Shown here in pieces: positions 45,155 to 58,300 of a stretch of 64,000 nucleotides of DNA. Position 1 is the stretch's first letter, and each line of letters starts with the position of its first letter. The notes beneath the pieces are model-generated. The model was not told the DNA's origin, searched no databases, and saw only the letters and a program-made list of their open reading frames with translations. This DNA comes from Phoronis australis. Lineage: Eukaryota; Phoronida; Phoronidae. Location: contig NMRA01000129.1 of the NCBI GenBank assembly GCA_002633005.1, positions 836,551-900,550 on the forward strand. Reading direction: 5' to 3'. The position numbers and the translations under genes were made by a program.

Positions 45155-48100
45155 CGTGTCAGTTTGTCGTGTATGGATACTATAACTGTTTCAACAGAGT
45201 CATATGAAGCATAACTTTCCACGTTTTGGTGCTTCGCTCTATGTTCTACAACTTGGTGGTTATTTTTGGATCTAATAGTACTTTTTCGATAGTTCCAAAG
45301 TAAGTAGACATAATTAGCAACATGACAATATCCGTTGCAAATGAATTTACCTAATTTTGCTTTTCGTTTTCTCTTGAGCTTTTTTCACTGTAATCTATGT
45401 CCACGATTTGCCCAATAAATTGTTTCGGTAATTTTTGATTTTTCGTTATATTTTTAATGCAGTTTAAATATGGAAAGACAACAACATTGCCATTGAAATC
45501 AAATTTTGACGTTTAATAGAACATCACACGTTTGTGAATGACACACTATGGCATGATAATAAAGAACAATAATGGTTTATGAAATGTTTGACCTCGCTAT
45601 TACCCTGTTTATGTGCGACCATAGTTAAAAGTGCCTTACAAAACGAAGAATTCAAACTTACAAGAATAAAAATATCAATATCCTTATACGATTATATAAA
45701 ACAATGGAAAACGGTTTTGTAAATTACCGACAGATCAAATGTAATCAATTTCCAGCAACTTGTTTAAATTTTAGATTTTTTGTAATGTCTCATATTGGTG
45801 TGACCACTCTACATATTGAGTGTTGCGCAAGACGTGAGAATTTTACGTTTTGCGAAAAAGTACTCTGACCAGTATTTTTCAATGGCCTACATTTAATTTA
45901 AAATCGAAGAGTGCTGTCGTAATTGGTAATACAGGATTTTGTGAAAATGTCGTTGTTTTGGACGGCTTAGTAAAATCAGACCACCATAGCTTTAGCGACT
46001 TTTTTGAAAAATGATTTTATTTGCTCAGACGTGAGCTTTTTTGTTTGCAGTTTGTAATGGAAACCAGAAATGTCAGAATCGTGATACAGGGAAATAACAG
46101 GTAAACAACATATGGGAAAAGATTCACACAGTTAAAACATGGTACCTGGTCTATATGCCATGTAATGTAAACAATCACCCCAAATTTGTTGGAATTTTAG
46201 CTCCTCGCCAACAAGATATAAACAAATGAATTCCAGTCGTAACTTTGATAAGACGAAAGCCCCACAGTTTTGATACATTATCTCTGTTCAATTTTAGTAG
46301 CTGAATGTGTGGGGATTTTTGCATTCTTTTCAATATCGAAAAATGACTATTAGCAACTCTGAACAGCTATTTACGCTTTCGCTAATTATGCCGAAAATGT
46401 CGGTCTGTTTATGTTTTTTGAAAGTTGCAGCTATGGGTTTTTATGCAGTTATTCCGCTGAAATCAAATGACGTGACGCGGTTGTTAAACACTAATGATTA
46501 TTTTGTAAAACATGTGCACGTCATAACAAGCAACTTTTTAAGACTACTGTTAAAAGTTGCAAAACCGATGAAGCAATGCTTGAAAAAATATTTAGATGGG
46601 CGCACTTTTCCCCAACAAGCTTACATCCTAGTATTAACAAGCCGTTTTGAATGTATCTTCTGCTGAAACTGTAAACCAACCATCCAACTGTTAAGAACAT
46701 TCAAGATGCATATACCTGTTTTTAGCAAAAATGAACGTTATCAGACATTTACACTGCATAGTTTTGCTCGTCTTCTACGGCTTTTTGGAAATGGTATATT
46801 TTCTTTTTTGCACATCAAAAATCTTACGTTTCACGGAGTGAAAAGGCATACATTTGGCACCGTTATAAACTCACGTTCCGTCAAAAACTAATTTTTGATT
46901 TAGGGTACGTGCTATCATAAATCAGGTTTTTTAAAACAATTTAAAAGTTGTTCCTTTCACAAGCAAGATCAGAGGATTACACAGGATTTCCGACAGGCTT
47001 GGGAGCAACCGATATTCCTATTTCTTTAGACCAAGCTTGATAATGGCGGTTCAATCTATGCGACGAACATGGTCTATAACGAACTGTCCGGTCTTCTCTA
47101 CACCGGAAACCAATTTTATGGTGAAAAGTTTGTTCTCAGACAGACGAAGACGGGTTCATAGCCTCTTTAAAAGTAACGTTTACAAAGGATCCCAAATCAT
47201 CAATGAAGTGAGTCACACGGCATCCGTGCTGCCTGAATAGCTCATAAACAACGAAAACATAACCCGTGATGTGCTGCATGTGTAGCTGGTACGTGGAAAA
47301 TAAACAGTATTGAGAGACACACCTGTATTCAACTCTGTCAACTCAGCTCTCCAGTATAGTCACCCTCTTGGCTCGTTACCACAAGTTTTGTAGTTTCATC
47401 ACCCTCGCCGCCACAAAGTTTACAATCAATTCTCCACTCGACTGCTATTTAGGTTTTGCCAAGTATTCCAATTCTTTCCGACAGCCATATGTTGGACGTG
47501 GTTTCCTTTCCCGAAGTGAATCAAAAAAGATTTAATGGAATCAAAAACTTCAAAGAAATAAAATTCTATCCACAACAACCAGTGATCAATTTTAAGCGAC
47601 AGACCCATTTCCTTCTTTACTCACTGATATTACCAAACCAATATAAAGTACAATGTAAACTTCTGAAGGTCGTTTTGATTGAGGAGTGAGCGATCTTGGG
47701 GAACTGATAAAAATGAGAGCTACACACGATGGGTAAAGAGCCAATCAAACATTTTTTTTGATTGGACATGAGATAGAATTTCAACACAGTAGCATGAAGA
47801 CATGTAGGTAACAGATCCTTCAGTGAGCGACATTCCCAAGAACAGCATATTGTCCGTACATTTTCGTCAGAGAAATGAACTTCGAAATGTCGCCCGAATA
47901 AACAGTGACGGGGCAGCAAGAAGGTAATTAAGAAGTCAACAATTCCATAGGAATGTCCGCTTGAAGTGCTGATATGCTAAACGAATGCCGCAAATTCCCG
48001 TCTTGTCAAAATGGTTCATTCATTTAGGTATTCCGTAGCGTTTCCGGCCTGAGATGCTATATGTTTGGAGATGCGTGTTGGATCGTTTGATCGCAATTTC

Positions 48101-49437
48101 ATTGAAAATTTATACGCCTAACGATCAAAGACGAGTACTGAAACTTGGCCAGTTTGTCTGACCATCCGAAACGGCTTGTCAAAGCTGTCTTCTCTCATCT
48201 CCAACTCAGATTCGCGTTTCGACATTGATGAACACAATCTCACAGGCATAGCTATTTGCAATCTTATCGTTAGCATGAAACTAACACAACTTACCACAAC
48301 AACAAAAATTGATAATGATATGAATAGTTATCACTTCACTGAATTTACAGTGCCGTTATTATTCCTGGAGTTACCGCTTTCCTGATTTTGTTGCTGATTT
48401 TATTTACACCATCGTTTTCTTTATCGTTATCATCCCTATCTTCTTAATGCCAATGTTATAATATCTTTATCATTGTTCCTGTCACATCACATTGCTTATA
48501 TTTTGTTAAAAACAGTATTCAAAACGGTGATTATACAACTACAATATATTTATCGTTGGCGATGTTTCTACAGTCTCAGTTTTTCTTTGCAATTGAGCGT
48601 CTCTAGTCAACGAAACTAGGTTTACGTTACCTCTTCAAGTCATATTGCAATGTTCTGCCAGCGCTGTGTAATGTGGGAAATCTCAAGTTTGTCTAAAATG
48701 TGTTCAGTTACTCATCACTGTCAACCATAGAATCCCAAACGTCTGCTTAGCAGAAATACGAAATGCGTTCACCTGCTTTTTGCGATCAAGGGTACATCCG
48801 TTACCACACACACAGCCCGTTCTACCAGGCATCGGAATAACCAATGAGCTATACCTGGTATAGCTCATCGAAATAACGTGGCAGCTGAAACACGTTTCAA
48901 TTGTGTTCTTTTGCGAAGTTTTGTCTATTGAAAAGCTTGAAGATGGTCGAGCAAATAATGACAAATATCACTGAATGCTGTTAGATTTATACAAGATAAG
49001 ATTTTGTTTATACATGCCATGTGAAAATTGCCCAAAGTATAAAAAACGGCAACATGGAGGTTTCGCACTTTTTTCTAGGTAATTGTTTTATTCCATTTTT
49101 GTACAAACAACATTGACACCATCATTTCCAACAGATCTTAATCTAGTCATTTTTAATGCATAGTGAAAAATATAGCTAAGAGTGGATATCTTGTCTACAC
49201 TAGATGATATGATTACAGAAAGTTAGTCATAAGCTACATTATAGTCTAGACGGAATCGTTTACAGCATCAATAAAACAAACTAGCGAATGATGCTCTGGC
49301 CCGAGGTTGATGTTTCGACGTTGAAAATCACTCTGTGCGTGGTGTGTTTAACAAGGACTATCAATTAAACTCGTACAAAACGGAAGAGCTTTTTTGTGCC
49401 AGAAAAATCACCAGTGAAATCAGTGAAGCGCAAATTA
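45155..49437. other. Intergenic DNA right of the FAM181-like gene
   Basis: Mostly AT-rich and non-coding. A frame of 119 codons at 46307-46666 and several shorter ones lack any family feature. A short inverted repeat (AGCTATACCTGGTATAGCT) is at about 48848-48866. Confidence 0.45.
45414..45419 (+). promoter_or_regulatory. Candidate polyadenylation signal of the FAM181-like gene
   Basis: AATAAA about 260 bp after the stop codon. Confidence 0.55.
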
Positions 49438-49796
49438 TGCCTATAACATCGTTGCCAACACTCGAATACGAAAAATCGGGGCATCTGGATCCAGGACTCG
49501 GACACACACCAAAGGGAAATATCCGCCACGATATCCAGAAATATCATGACAAAGGCGTTTTTTGTTTTGTTTTAGCCATGCCTGTGAAATGGAACGGGGA
49601 AACAAGGGCATATAGCGTAGGAAACCACGAAAATATGCAGCCATGTACTAAAACAACGGCGTCAGTATTTAACTGCAACCAGGAAGAGATCTCTTCCTGC
49701 TGTAACTTATGTGCGTCAAAAAGCAGGACATATCGTTGCTGTGACGGGACGCGGAACAAAACTTCAAACAGTGGGACGGTCCCGCGGGACAGTTAG
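49438..49796 (+). CDS. Hypothetical cysteine-rich open frame, weakly Shisa-like
   Basis: From the ATG at 49438 the frame is open for 119 codons. It also contains a good acceptor (T-rich tract ending TTTTAG at 49576), so the last part (about 49577-49796) may be an exon. That part has C-x(9)-FNC, then SSCC-x2-C-x6-YRCC (last cysteine pair around 49736-49741). This loosely recalls the CC..C...YCC core of Shisa and related membrane adaptors. No signal peptide or membrane segment is seen, and no partner exons are found. It may equally be non-coding. Confidence 0.22.
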
Positions 49797-50117
49797 CAAC
49801 TATGCTATAAGCCAAGCATCCTATAAATATGGTATAAGAAGATGATAGAGAGATTAACTTTCGAGTAAGCGTTCGACACTTACACACTAAATAGGCTAAT
49901 GCGATTCAATGTGTCCCCAGACAGGACATTCAAAGCCATCCGTTCAACTCGGACAAAATCTCTGGATACAACACTGAAGTTTGCAACTGACACGATGTTT
50001 TGCAGTACTCAGTGGTACTCTTGATTCTTGTTCGTATTCCAAACGTTCGAAGAAATATACTATAACTGTTTTCCATTTACAATAACTTGATTTTGATATC
50101 ACCTTCAAATACTCAGA

Positions 50118-50212
50118 GGAGGATCTACGGGGGGGGGGGGGTTTCAACCTTCCGCTNNNNNNNNNCCCCCCCCCCCCCTCCTTACTGAAAACGTAGATCT
50201 GCCACTGATACT
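50118..50212. repeat. Palindromic repeat with homopolymer arms around an assembly gap
   Basis: GGATCTACGGGGGGGG... and ...CCCCCC then ACGTAGATCTGCC flank nine N (50157-50165). The inverted GATCTACG words suggest the terminus of a transposon. The polyG/polyC arms explain the sequencing break. Confidence 0.6.
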
Positions 50213-51706
50213 CTTGTAGTGAAGAACGTTTAAATAAAAACAACGAAGAGTTTCAATCGCGACATCTTAGGCTGGATCATATACCACATTCCTTTACTAC
50301 TATTTTTTAATTGTTGTCAAAATACTCGGCGTCTCACTGAACCCACTGTCCGGCTGTGAACGGAGCTGTCAGCATGCTGGCGTTCAGAGACACGCATTCC
50401 GTTACGTGTCTTAATTGAGCCTGGCTAACTCTGCTTCCTTATTGTCGAACTATTTGCATTTCCGACATAACTTGGGAATAAAAGTATGTTCTTTCTATCC
50501 ACTATGGTTGTCTGTTTGGCTGAGCAAGACGTACTTTTGAAGTAAATCGTCACATATCAACTTACTTTCTTATTTTCGTACACAAATACCTCCCCCATCA
50601 TTATTTAGTAAAACATTTCCTGAACAGAAGCAAAAGAAAGAAATGAATTTTCGAGCACAAGTCTGTAAAAGTACATTCATGGCATTATAGTAACGAAAAC
50701 TTTGGCTTTCAAAGACCATGTTCTTCAGGTCAGGGAGTGAGAGTTATATGAAAATTTTTGAAATGGGAAAGAATTAGCCTCTGATGTTCTTCATCACCAT
50801 TTCCCTTAGAGTCAAAGTTGACATCGGAAATTATGTATTTTATGACTGAAAACCAACACTATTGTTTACATGTACTTTTGAAGACATAAGACCACCGTTG
50901 AACAATGTTTATTGATTATTTACAATTGTATAAACAGTACAAAAATAAATAGACACAATAATCACATCTACACCACACACACTCTCCTGTACAGAATATA
51001 ATGCACAAACCTGACAACTGTGAGTCATAAATTAAACTACCAAAGGCCACAGGTCAAACACTGGGACAAGACTGGGAATGAACGGTCAAAATTGCTTATT
51101 TGTTTCACCATCACCTTTGAAGTTACAACACACAAAAATGACTTCATTAGAAGCTGTACATGTGATGAATTGCATTCACTTGATATCTTCGATAAGTTAA
51201 TGTCAAATGCAGGAAACAAAGGGGAACATGGAACTCACTAGGAGACACAGGACTGGCTAAAGAACCATCTGCCCACTAGGAGGCGCAGTACTGGTGAAAC
51301 AATTGTCTGGCAAGAGAGGATACATTCATGCATGCAGTTCATGTGGGACTATCCTGTAATGGGACTATCCTGTAATGGGGCTATCCTGTAAACGATCGTT
51401 GCTGGTGAACAGATTTTTCTTTTCAATCTGTTCAAACAATAAAAAAGTGATATTCCTTCATGAACACAGTTTAGTGAATAATCAGTTGCTTGTTTATACA
51501 CCATAGAATGATGATTATACTAGTACTAAAATTCTAACTGTTTTGAAATTCCCACCGCAACTTCTAATTTCTATAAAGACTTATTTTTTATAGCCCATGA
51601 ACAAAGAAATTTTAATGAAATTATTAATTGGTGTAACAAATAGTGTTTTTTCAAACACCTGAGTCCTAACAAGTAATTCTGGGTAAAAGAAAATTGCACT
51701 GCAGAT

Positions 51707-51817
51707 GTCACTGAATATAACTACACTGATTGACAAGCATGTTGTCACTGAATATAACTACACTGATTGACAAGCATGTTGTCACTGAATATAACTACAC
51801 TGATTGACAAGCATGTT
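51707..51817. repeat. Three perfect copies of a 37-bp unit
   Basis: The unit begins GTCACTGAATATAACTACAC; three copies in tandem without visible differences, so it is young. Confidence 0.93.
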
Positions 51818-52324
51818 CATATTCCTTCTTAGTAATTAGTGGCATTCACTGATGAAAGACAATTTAACCTCATGACATCCCATAGTGAGAGAATGAGTCA
51901 AACATACCTCAGCCAATGGATCAAGTTTATGCCCTAGCCACAAATACAAGTTCTTGGATATGTTCTGAAAGCATTTGGGAACACTTAGCCACTTGAGAAA
52001 CATGTGAAATGCAACTGAACAAAATCAAGTGATCCTTCTAACTCTTGGTCACACCTGAGAGAACAGGAGGTGGCCATGATTATTTTAATCATTTTTTAAA
52101 AAGGAAGCAGTAGAACATATGCTTTTACACAACACAACTAATGGTAGCAAAGTAGTATCAGAACGTATATGTGTGACGCAGTGAGGGGCTAAACACATAA
52201 ATGCTAGTAACGGTTGAGAACTGCAAGATCATGTTTTAACGTCTATTCTTTTCACTAACAATCTGAAGACTCTGTGACCTGGGTAATGTCCATAGATGCC
52301 CACACTGCACGGTGGCCGACACAT

Positions 52325-55300
52325 TTAGGTATCTCCCGTCATGATAGCAAGAAACTCCTCCAAGCTAACTGGAAATGACAAGAGAGCAGGGCATGAGGAA
52401 ATAAGTCGTAATAGATACACAGGCAAGGCCAGAAACTTGGGAGGTTTTGAACAATGCAGCACTGCAGAGCAGATTTTATTACATACGCCAACTAAGACTT
52501 GGAGGGTGGTTATCATTTTTGCTCTGACAACGCGTCTCTCAAATAAAATGCGAGGATGATCCCAAGTGATATGGCTGTTAAAATCGAGTACAATGGGCAA
52601 GCACCATTTGGTTAAGAAACTGCAATACTATAACATACGTGCAACCCAAGGTTGAAAATGAAATATAGTCTTTACAAATAAATCTAATCAGGAGCTCAAT
52701 AGTTTAGCTTAATGATGTAGGGACCACAGTCTGGGCCCGGTCTCCAATCTCCGTACTCAGACTCATACTCATACTCGAGATTTCATACTCAAAATCGTGC
52801 TCACTGGAGTCGTACTCAAAAAAGCGTATCTAATGTCGTATTTCGAGTAGACTCCAAACGTACTCAAATCTGACACTCATACTCGAGTTGCTATGGGACT
52901 CTTTATGATGTGAAATGCAAAATCACGCAAAGCCGCGATGATTCATCGCTCCCTATTGGAATAGACCACCCCAAGAACTAGGCCTACATTATCGTCTGCT
53001 GTCGCTACAACTACAACAGTATGTCTATAACGTGGAATTCTGAGTGTTCTGTAACTGTTATTCAGTTTTTAGTTTCAATAAATATTCTTATGCCATTTCT
53101 TTGATACATTTGGCAATTATTAAGCTTCACTTCTTGAGTTCCTCACCCAGTCCCGAAAACGTCTTTTAAAAGAAATTTGTAACAGCTTATCACATCACAT
53201 CTCTGTTGCTAATTTAGTCTTGACATAAAACCCATTGCTGTGTAGGCCTACGCTGATGTCAAACTTTGATACTGTATCTTTGTATTTTACCGGGATGTAT
53301 CAAGTGAGTTGACATTTGGCACGTGAGTTAAAAAACAATACTTGTGCAGGCATTCAGAGTTCACCAGTGGCACTGAACAGGACGAGACGTCTACTTAGAA
53401 ATCGGCAAACAAAATCTGGAATTCCATTTGGGGATTGAGGAATTATAGATGACTAAGTTATGATGAGAAATGTACCTGACAGGGAAGCGAACTTTTTTTA
53501 ACTTCCCTCCCCTCCTCGTCTTTTGGAAACCCTACAAAACGTAGGCACACATACCTAAATAAGGGCAGCACAAACTTCTCACACGACTTTTCCCACAACT
53601 GCTTTCGACGCTTGTTATGACTCGCCGACAAGGGATTACAATGCGCCTGTTGCCAGGAATTGTAGAGGTAGAATGGCGGCCATAACATACAGTGATACGG
53701 CGGGTTAATAAGGTGAAGAATAAGAAGATTTAAGATGAAAACTATTATCTCTGAACTGAAGTTGAAGTGCTGAGATACGGTAAGAGGATTTATTTTTTTA
53801 GATTTGCGGTGTTTCTTGGTTCCCTTTCGATATTTTGTTCTCTGGTTCATATTTATTTTCGAGTACGATTTCAAGCACACTGCCATACCAAACTTGAAAT
53901 TTGAGCATAGACTCCAAATTTTTACTCAAAATCGTACTCGAAATATAGATGAGATACACTTCAGTTCGAGTAGACTCGAAAACTGAGTACGTGCTCGAAA
54001 TTTCGAGTACAGATTTTTCGAGTATGACATTGAATACACCAAAGCTGAGTCTGTACTCGAGTTGAGTATGAAGTGTGAGTTTGAGCACGATTCGAGTCTG
54101 AGTACGGAGATTGGAGACCGGGCCCTGATCTCCAAACTCAAGACTCAAAACTTCACCACATGATTTCAATACAAGTTAACTCAAAGCGTGCCATGCAATT
54201 GGTCTAATTTTCCAGTCACATTTCAAGTATAGAGAGTAGACCACAAGCTCATGCGCTCATGGGGAGCTGCGATGCCAAGATGAAGTCTACACTCTCCCAG
54301 TATTTTTTATAGTTTTGATCTTTTATAAAACAACTTCCAGTTATTAAAGTGACACTTTGTTTCATTCATCTAAAACAAAGAGCAAACCAAAGGCATTAAA
54401 TCAACAAGACACTGCTTGAAACAGTTTAACAATATTGTTCCAACTGGAATTTGGAGTGACATTTAAAGCATTTTAAGCATTTTTAATCTGATTTTCCTAG
54501 GCACTTGGTTCAAATTAACAGAGGTAAATCTAGCCACGGAAGCAATATATAACTCCATTGGTTCCATAGTGTAACAATCCAAAATGATGGTAAAGACTGG
54601 GATGGTGTAAACTCGTGATAAAGGAGAGGCTGATACTCACTCTCACCATCCTGGTCGTGATCAAACTCGTCTATCATGGCCCTTAGTTCTTCATCTGTCA
54701 TGTTCTCTCCAAGCTCTCTGCATCAAAAAGAATTTAAAAGACACCATTGAAAGCCACTAAAAGCAAGCTGTCAAACACAAGTGCCCCCATAGGCTCTTCT
54801 AAAGCAACACCATTGCCTTCTTACATTATGATTGCAACAAAATGCTTGAACTACCCCTGCCAGTTGTGCTACTTCGGGAGGCTGAAAATTACCCCGCTGT
54901 GAAAAGCAACTAAACGAGCCAGATCTGAAGCAATAGCGAGCTGTCAGTTTTTCCAAGATCCAGGGATTATTTTTAATTTAATAAAAGAATGGGTCGATAC
55001 ATATTTCCTAACAGTGGCCTAAATTAGAAATTATACTTTTATTCAATTTCCACGTTAAACCATTAAGGTAAACAAATAGGTTCAGCTGGATATACACAAT
55101 CACATGAGCCAGAGGAATGTAGCAACACACACCAAAGAGAGATCACATGACCATACATTACTGAACGAGAACAATGAAGTCAGTAGAGGTTATGTAGGGT
55201 TACTAGGAAACTGGCCGAACTTGTCTAATTTTGGAACATCATATTTCAGAAATGCCTGTTCAGATTCACATGAAACTCTCAGATACTCTGCTTTATACAC

Positions 55301-58300
55301 CATTCTCCAGTACACTTTAGGAATTGATTTTAAAATGCCCCACTTCTGCACAAGGGGCTAAAAATAGAAATTTTATGATTTTCATGAAAAAAATGAAAAG
55401 TTGTAAAAAATGAAAATGGAACAATAATTTAGAAATAACCATAATTTTTAGATTTCATCATTAACTTTTATATCACATGAAATTTAGTCATGTACCATTG
55501 TTTTGCTACAAATGTACCTTTCTTTTTTGCTATATTTCACTAAAAAGAATGCTCACATCACCCAATTAACAACAGTGTGTTAAAAAGTCAAAAGTAACAT
55601 TCTACAGCTTTCCACTTTCAGAAAATATAGCTTAATATCTTTTACTGAGTTAAAATCTATATTTTTGTATATTTTTTTGGCAAAATACACTCACATGTTG
55701 ACAATGTCCTAAATAACCTTCCTTGGGAAAGTATAGTGAACCATGACTCTTGTTAACTTTCCATAAAAAATTTGACAAAATTACCTCAGATTATTTCGAT
55801 GTCTTGTGGCTGGCATCTTCCTCAGTGATGTTGAGTTTTCAAGCCATGTGGTGTGGAACACAATGCGTTAAAGGTGAAGGCAACCTTTTTTCATGTCATT
55901 TTCAGCAAAAATAAGGCTAGTTGATTATACTAGACATCTTTTTCACTTAAATACAGCTTTTTGTAATCTAATTAATTACCCATCCTCTACTCCAGTAGTG
56001 ACGTTTTGGGAGGCAAGAATTTCGCGCCAATTTCTATTCATATGGTCTGACTGTGAGAGCTGTAGAGCCAGTCATCGTTCTACCTTAGTTGTGATGTGTT
56101 CGGTCATTGTTTGTTTTTGTTTACGAGTCAGTCAACATGCCACATTGTTGCTGAGTACCGGCAAGTACTCATTGTCGTCTGAAGCACGTTTTGGGAATAC
56201 CCGGCTTTGCATCACTCTCCGGAGGATGACACACTTCGCTGTCAGTACTTGGCTCGTTCGGGTAACGCACCATTACCCGTCTACGCAACGTTCAAAGCAA
56301 TGGAGGGTTACCGAGTGTGTGGCAAGCATTTTCTGTCGTCAGATTACGAGAGAGATATGTAGGCTGAATTGACGAAGGTCCCTGTGAAACATCGCGTGAA
56401 GAAGGCTGTCATACCGTCGGTGTGCCTGTCGCCACCCCCGAGAAGTGCGTTTTTGAAGCCAGAATCCTCGCGAGCTATGCCCACTACAGTGACTGGAGGC
56501 ACTTCATCTGCTGTCACCGTTGCCTACAAACGTACCCCCAGAGCGTGCAATTTCCGGGAACTAGCAGTGTATCGCCCTGTGCTGTTGTCTCTAGCCCAGA
56601 GCAGCCCTGCAGCGATGTTGAGTAGTGGGAGTATACAGGCCCAGTTCATCAATACCCAGTGAAGAAGACAATTCGTGGTCCAATGAAAAGTTCGGTGAGC
56701 CAAACTTCGATAAGTTTATTGCAGACTTGTCTGAAGTAATAGCTATCTAGAAGGTGCCATGTGTGTTGCGAGAGGGTCACACGGCGGGATGTAAGCAGTT
56801 TGGGTGCTCAGTGAAGCACTCGGGCAAGTGACACAGTTGTGCCTGTGGGTACTCTGCCTGATCATTATACTCGTGCTCAAACATATACCCACCCACTGAC
56901 TGTCCGTGAAAAAATTCCTCGTCATCACTGCTATGAACAATGTCTCCGTTACTCACATGCATCACTACTGTCAATGTGATATGGGTCGCCGACTCTAGCC
57001 ATTTTCAGATTAACACAAACTAAACAACCCCTAAATCCAACGTAATTGAGTTCTCTAACAACTTAGCTTGTCGTAAAATACTCCTCAATGGGAAGTGGTC
57101 ACGACAGTTTTAAAAAACAGTACGACAACAAAAGTAGTACAGATGTGACAGTAAACTCAACACAGAACAAAATTGGCGCGAAATTCTTACCTCCCAAAAC
57201 GTCACTTCCGGAGTAGGGGATGAGTAATTAATCAAATTACGAAAAGCTGTAATTTAATGAAAAATGTGTCTGGGATAATCAACGAACCACATTTTTGCTC
57301 AAAATGACATGAAAAAAGGTTGCCTTCGCCTTTAAGGTGGTCTCTTCCACGGCACACAGCAGAAATATTCAACACCACTGAGGAAGATGTTAGACACAGT
57401 ACATTGAAATAATGTGAGGTAATTTTGGCCAATTTTTCATGGACGGTAAACAAAAGCCATGCTTCATTATGAGAACAAGAAAAATCACATAAATGTGTGT
57501 CAGTTTGTTACAGAGGTTTGTACAAATGTGCGTCACGGAGAGTGAATACAGACGATTACAAACTGTACACAATAAATTGCAAATTTCACTCACCTAGCTA
57601 CCCTGCGTAGATTCCTCAAGCTGATTTTGCCCGAGCCATCGTCATCAAACAATCTGAACGCCTTTGAGATTTCTTCCTGAGGGTCCCTATCTAGCATCAT
57701 GTCCGTAACTAGATCAAAAACCACAAAACACAATGACACGTTTTGTCCAAAAGCCAAAAGACACTGTTGGTTGAGGATTTTGTTTTTTTTAAAATTGGTG
57801 TTGTTATAAAGTATTTTAAAAATTTTTTAAAAAACTACCCGAGATGACTGAAAGTGGTACCAGTTTGAGAGCTGCAGCAACGTAATTGCCAGGTTGGAAG
57901 GGATGGTGGCACTCATGCGTGTGAGGTGGGTACATCATTAGCAGGTAATCACACCTCACTTGCTAACCCACAATGTTTAAAACTGCTTGTGTGCGTTTAG
58001 GGGGCATTTCAAAAAACGTACGAGGCCTTGGTTGAAATTGATTAATGCAAGGCATTTCTTATTCAAGTAGTGAGGTAGAGATTTCAAAGTGAGTCAGCGA
58101 ACCAGAACAAGAACCAACTATGGTTTTTTGGTCTAACAATATAAACCAATCACTGATTCTAAAGTATACCAAGTCATTTTAACCCAGGACAAACAATAAC
58201 CATTCTTCACAGTTGACAGTGACATACAGTTTCTGATTGAACTCATTTAAACCACAAAGGCCGCTCAAAAGAATACAAAGAATTTGACTGGGTATGAACA

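Larger units (their letters stand above)
49797..52324. other. Intergenic DNA left of centrin-3, with small repeats
   Basis: Contains a G-run/C-run palindrome around the 9-base gap (50120-50200), three ~17-bp copies of TGGGACTATCCTGTAAT at about 51342-51391, and the 37-bp minisatellite at 51707-51817. It should hold the centrin-3 3' UTR (- strand). Confidence 0.5.

Noticed and set aside
46307-46666. 119-codon open frame on the + strand
   Set aside because: No domain, motif or splice context; composition fits AT-rich non-coding DNA.
53458-53886. 142-codon frame on the - strand as a transposase
   Set aside because: It lies inside the inverted-repeat element but shows no catalytic triad, zinc finger or family motif.
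55893-56372. 159-codon + strand frame as a gene
   Set aside because: It is an alternate frame across the Kolobok-like arm and the broken THAP region; the recognisable residues lie in pieces of different frames.
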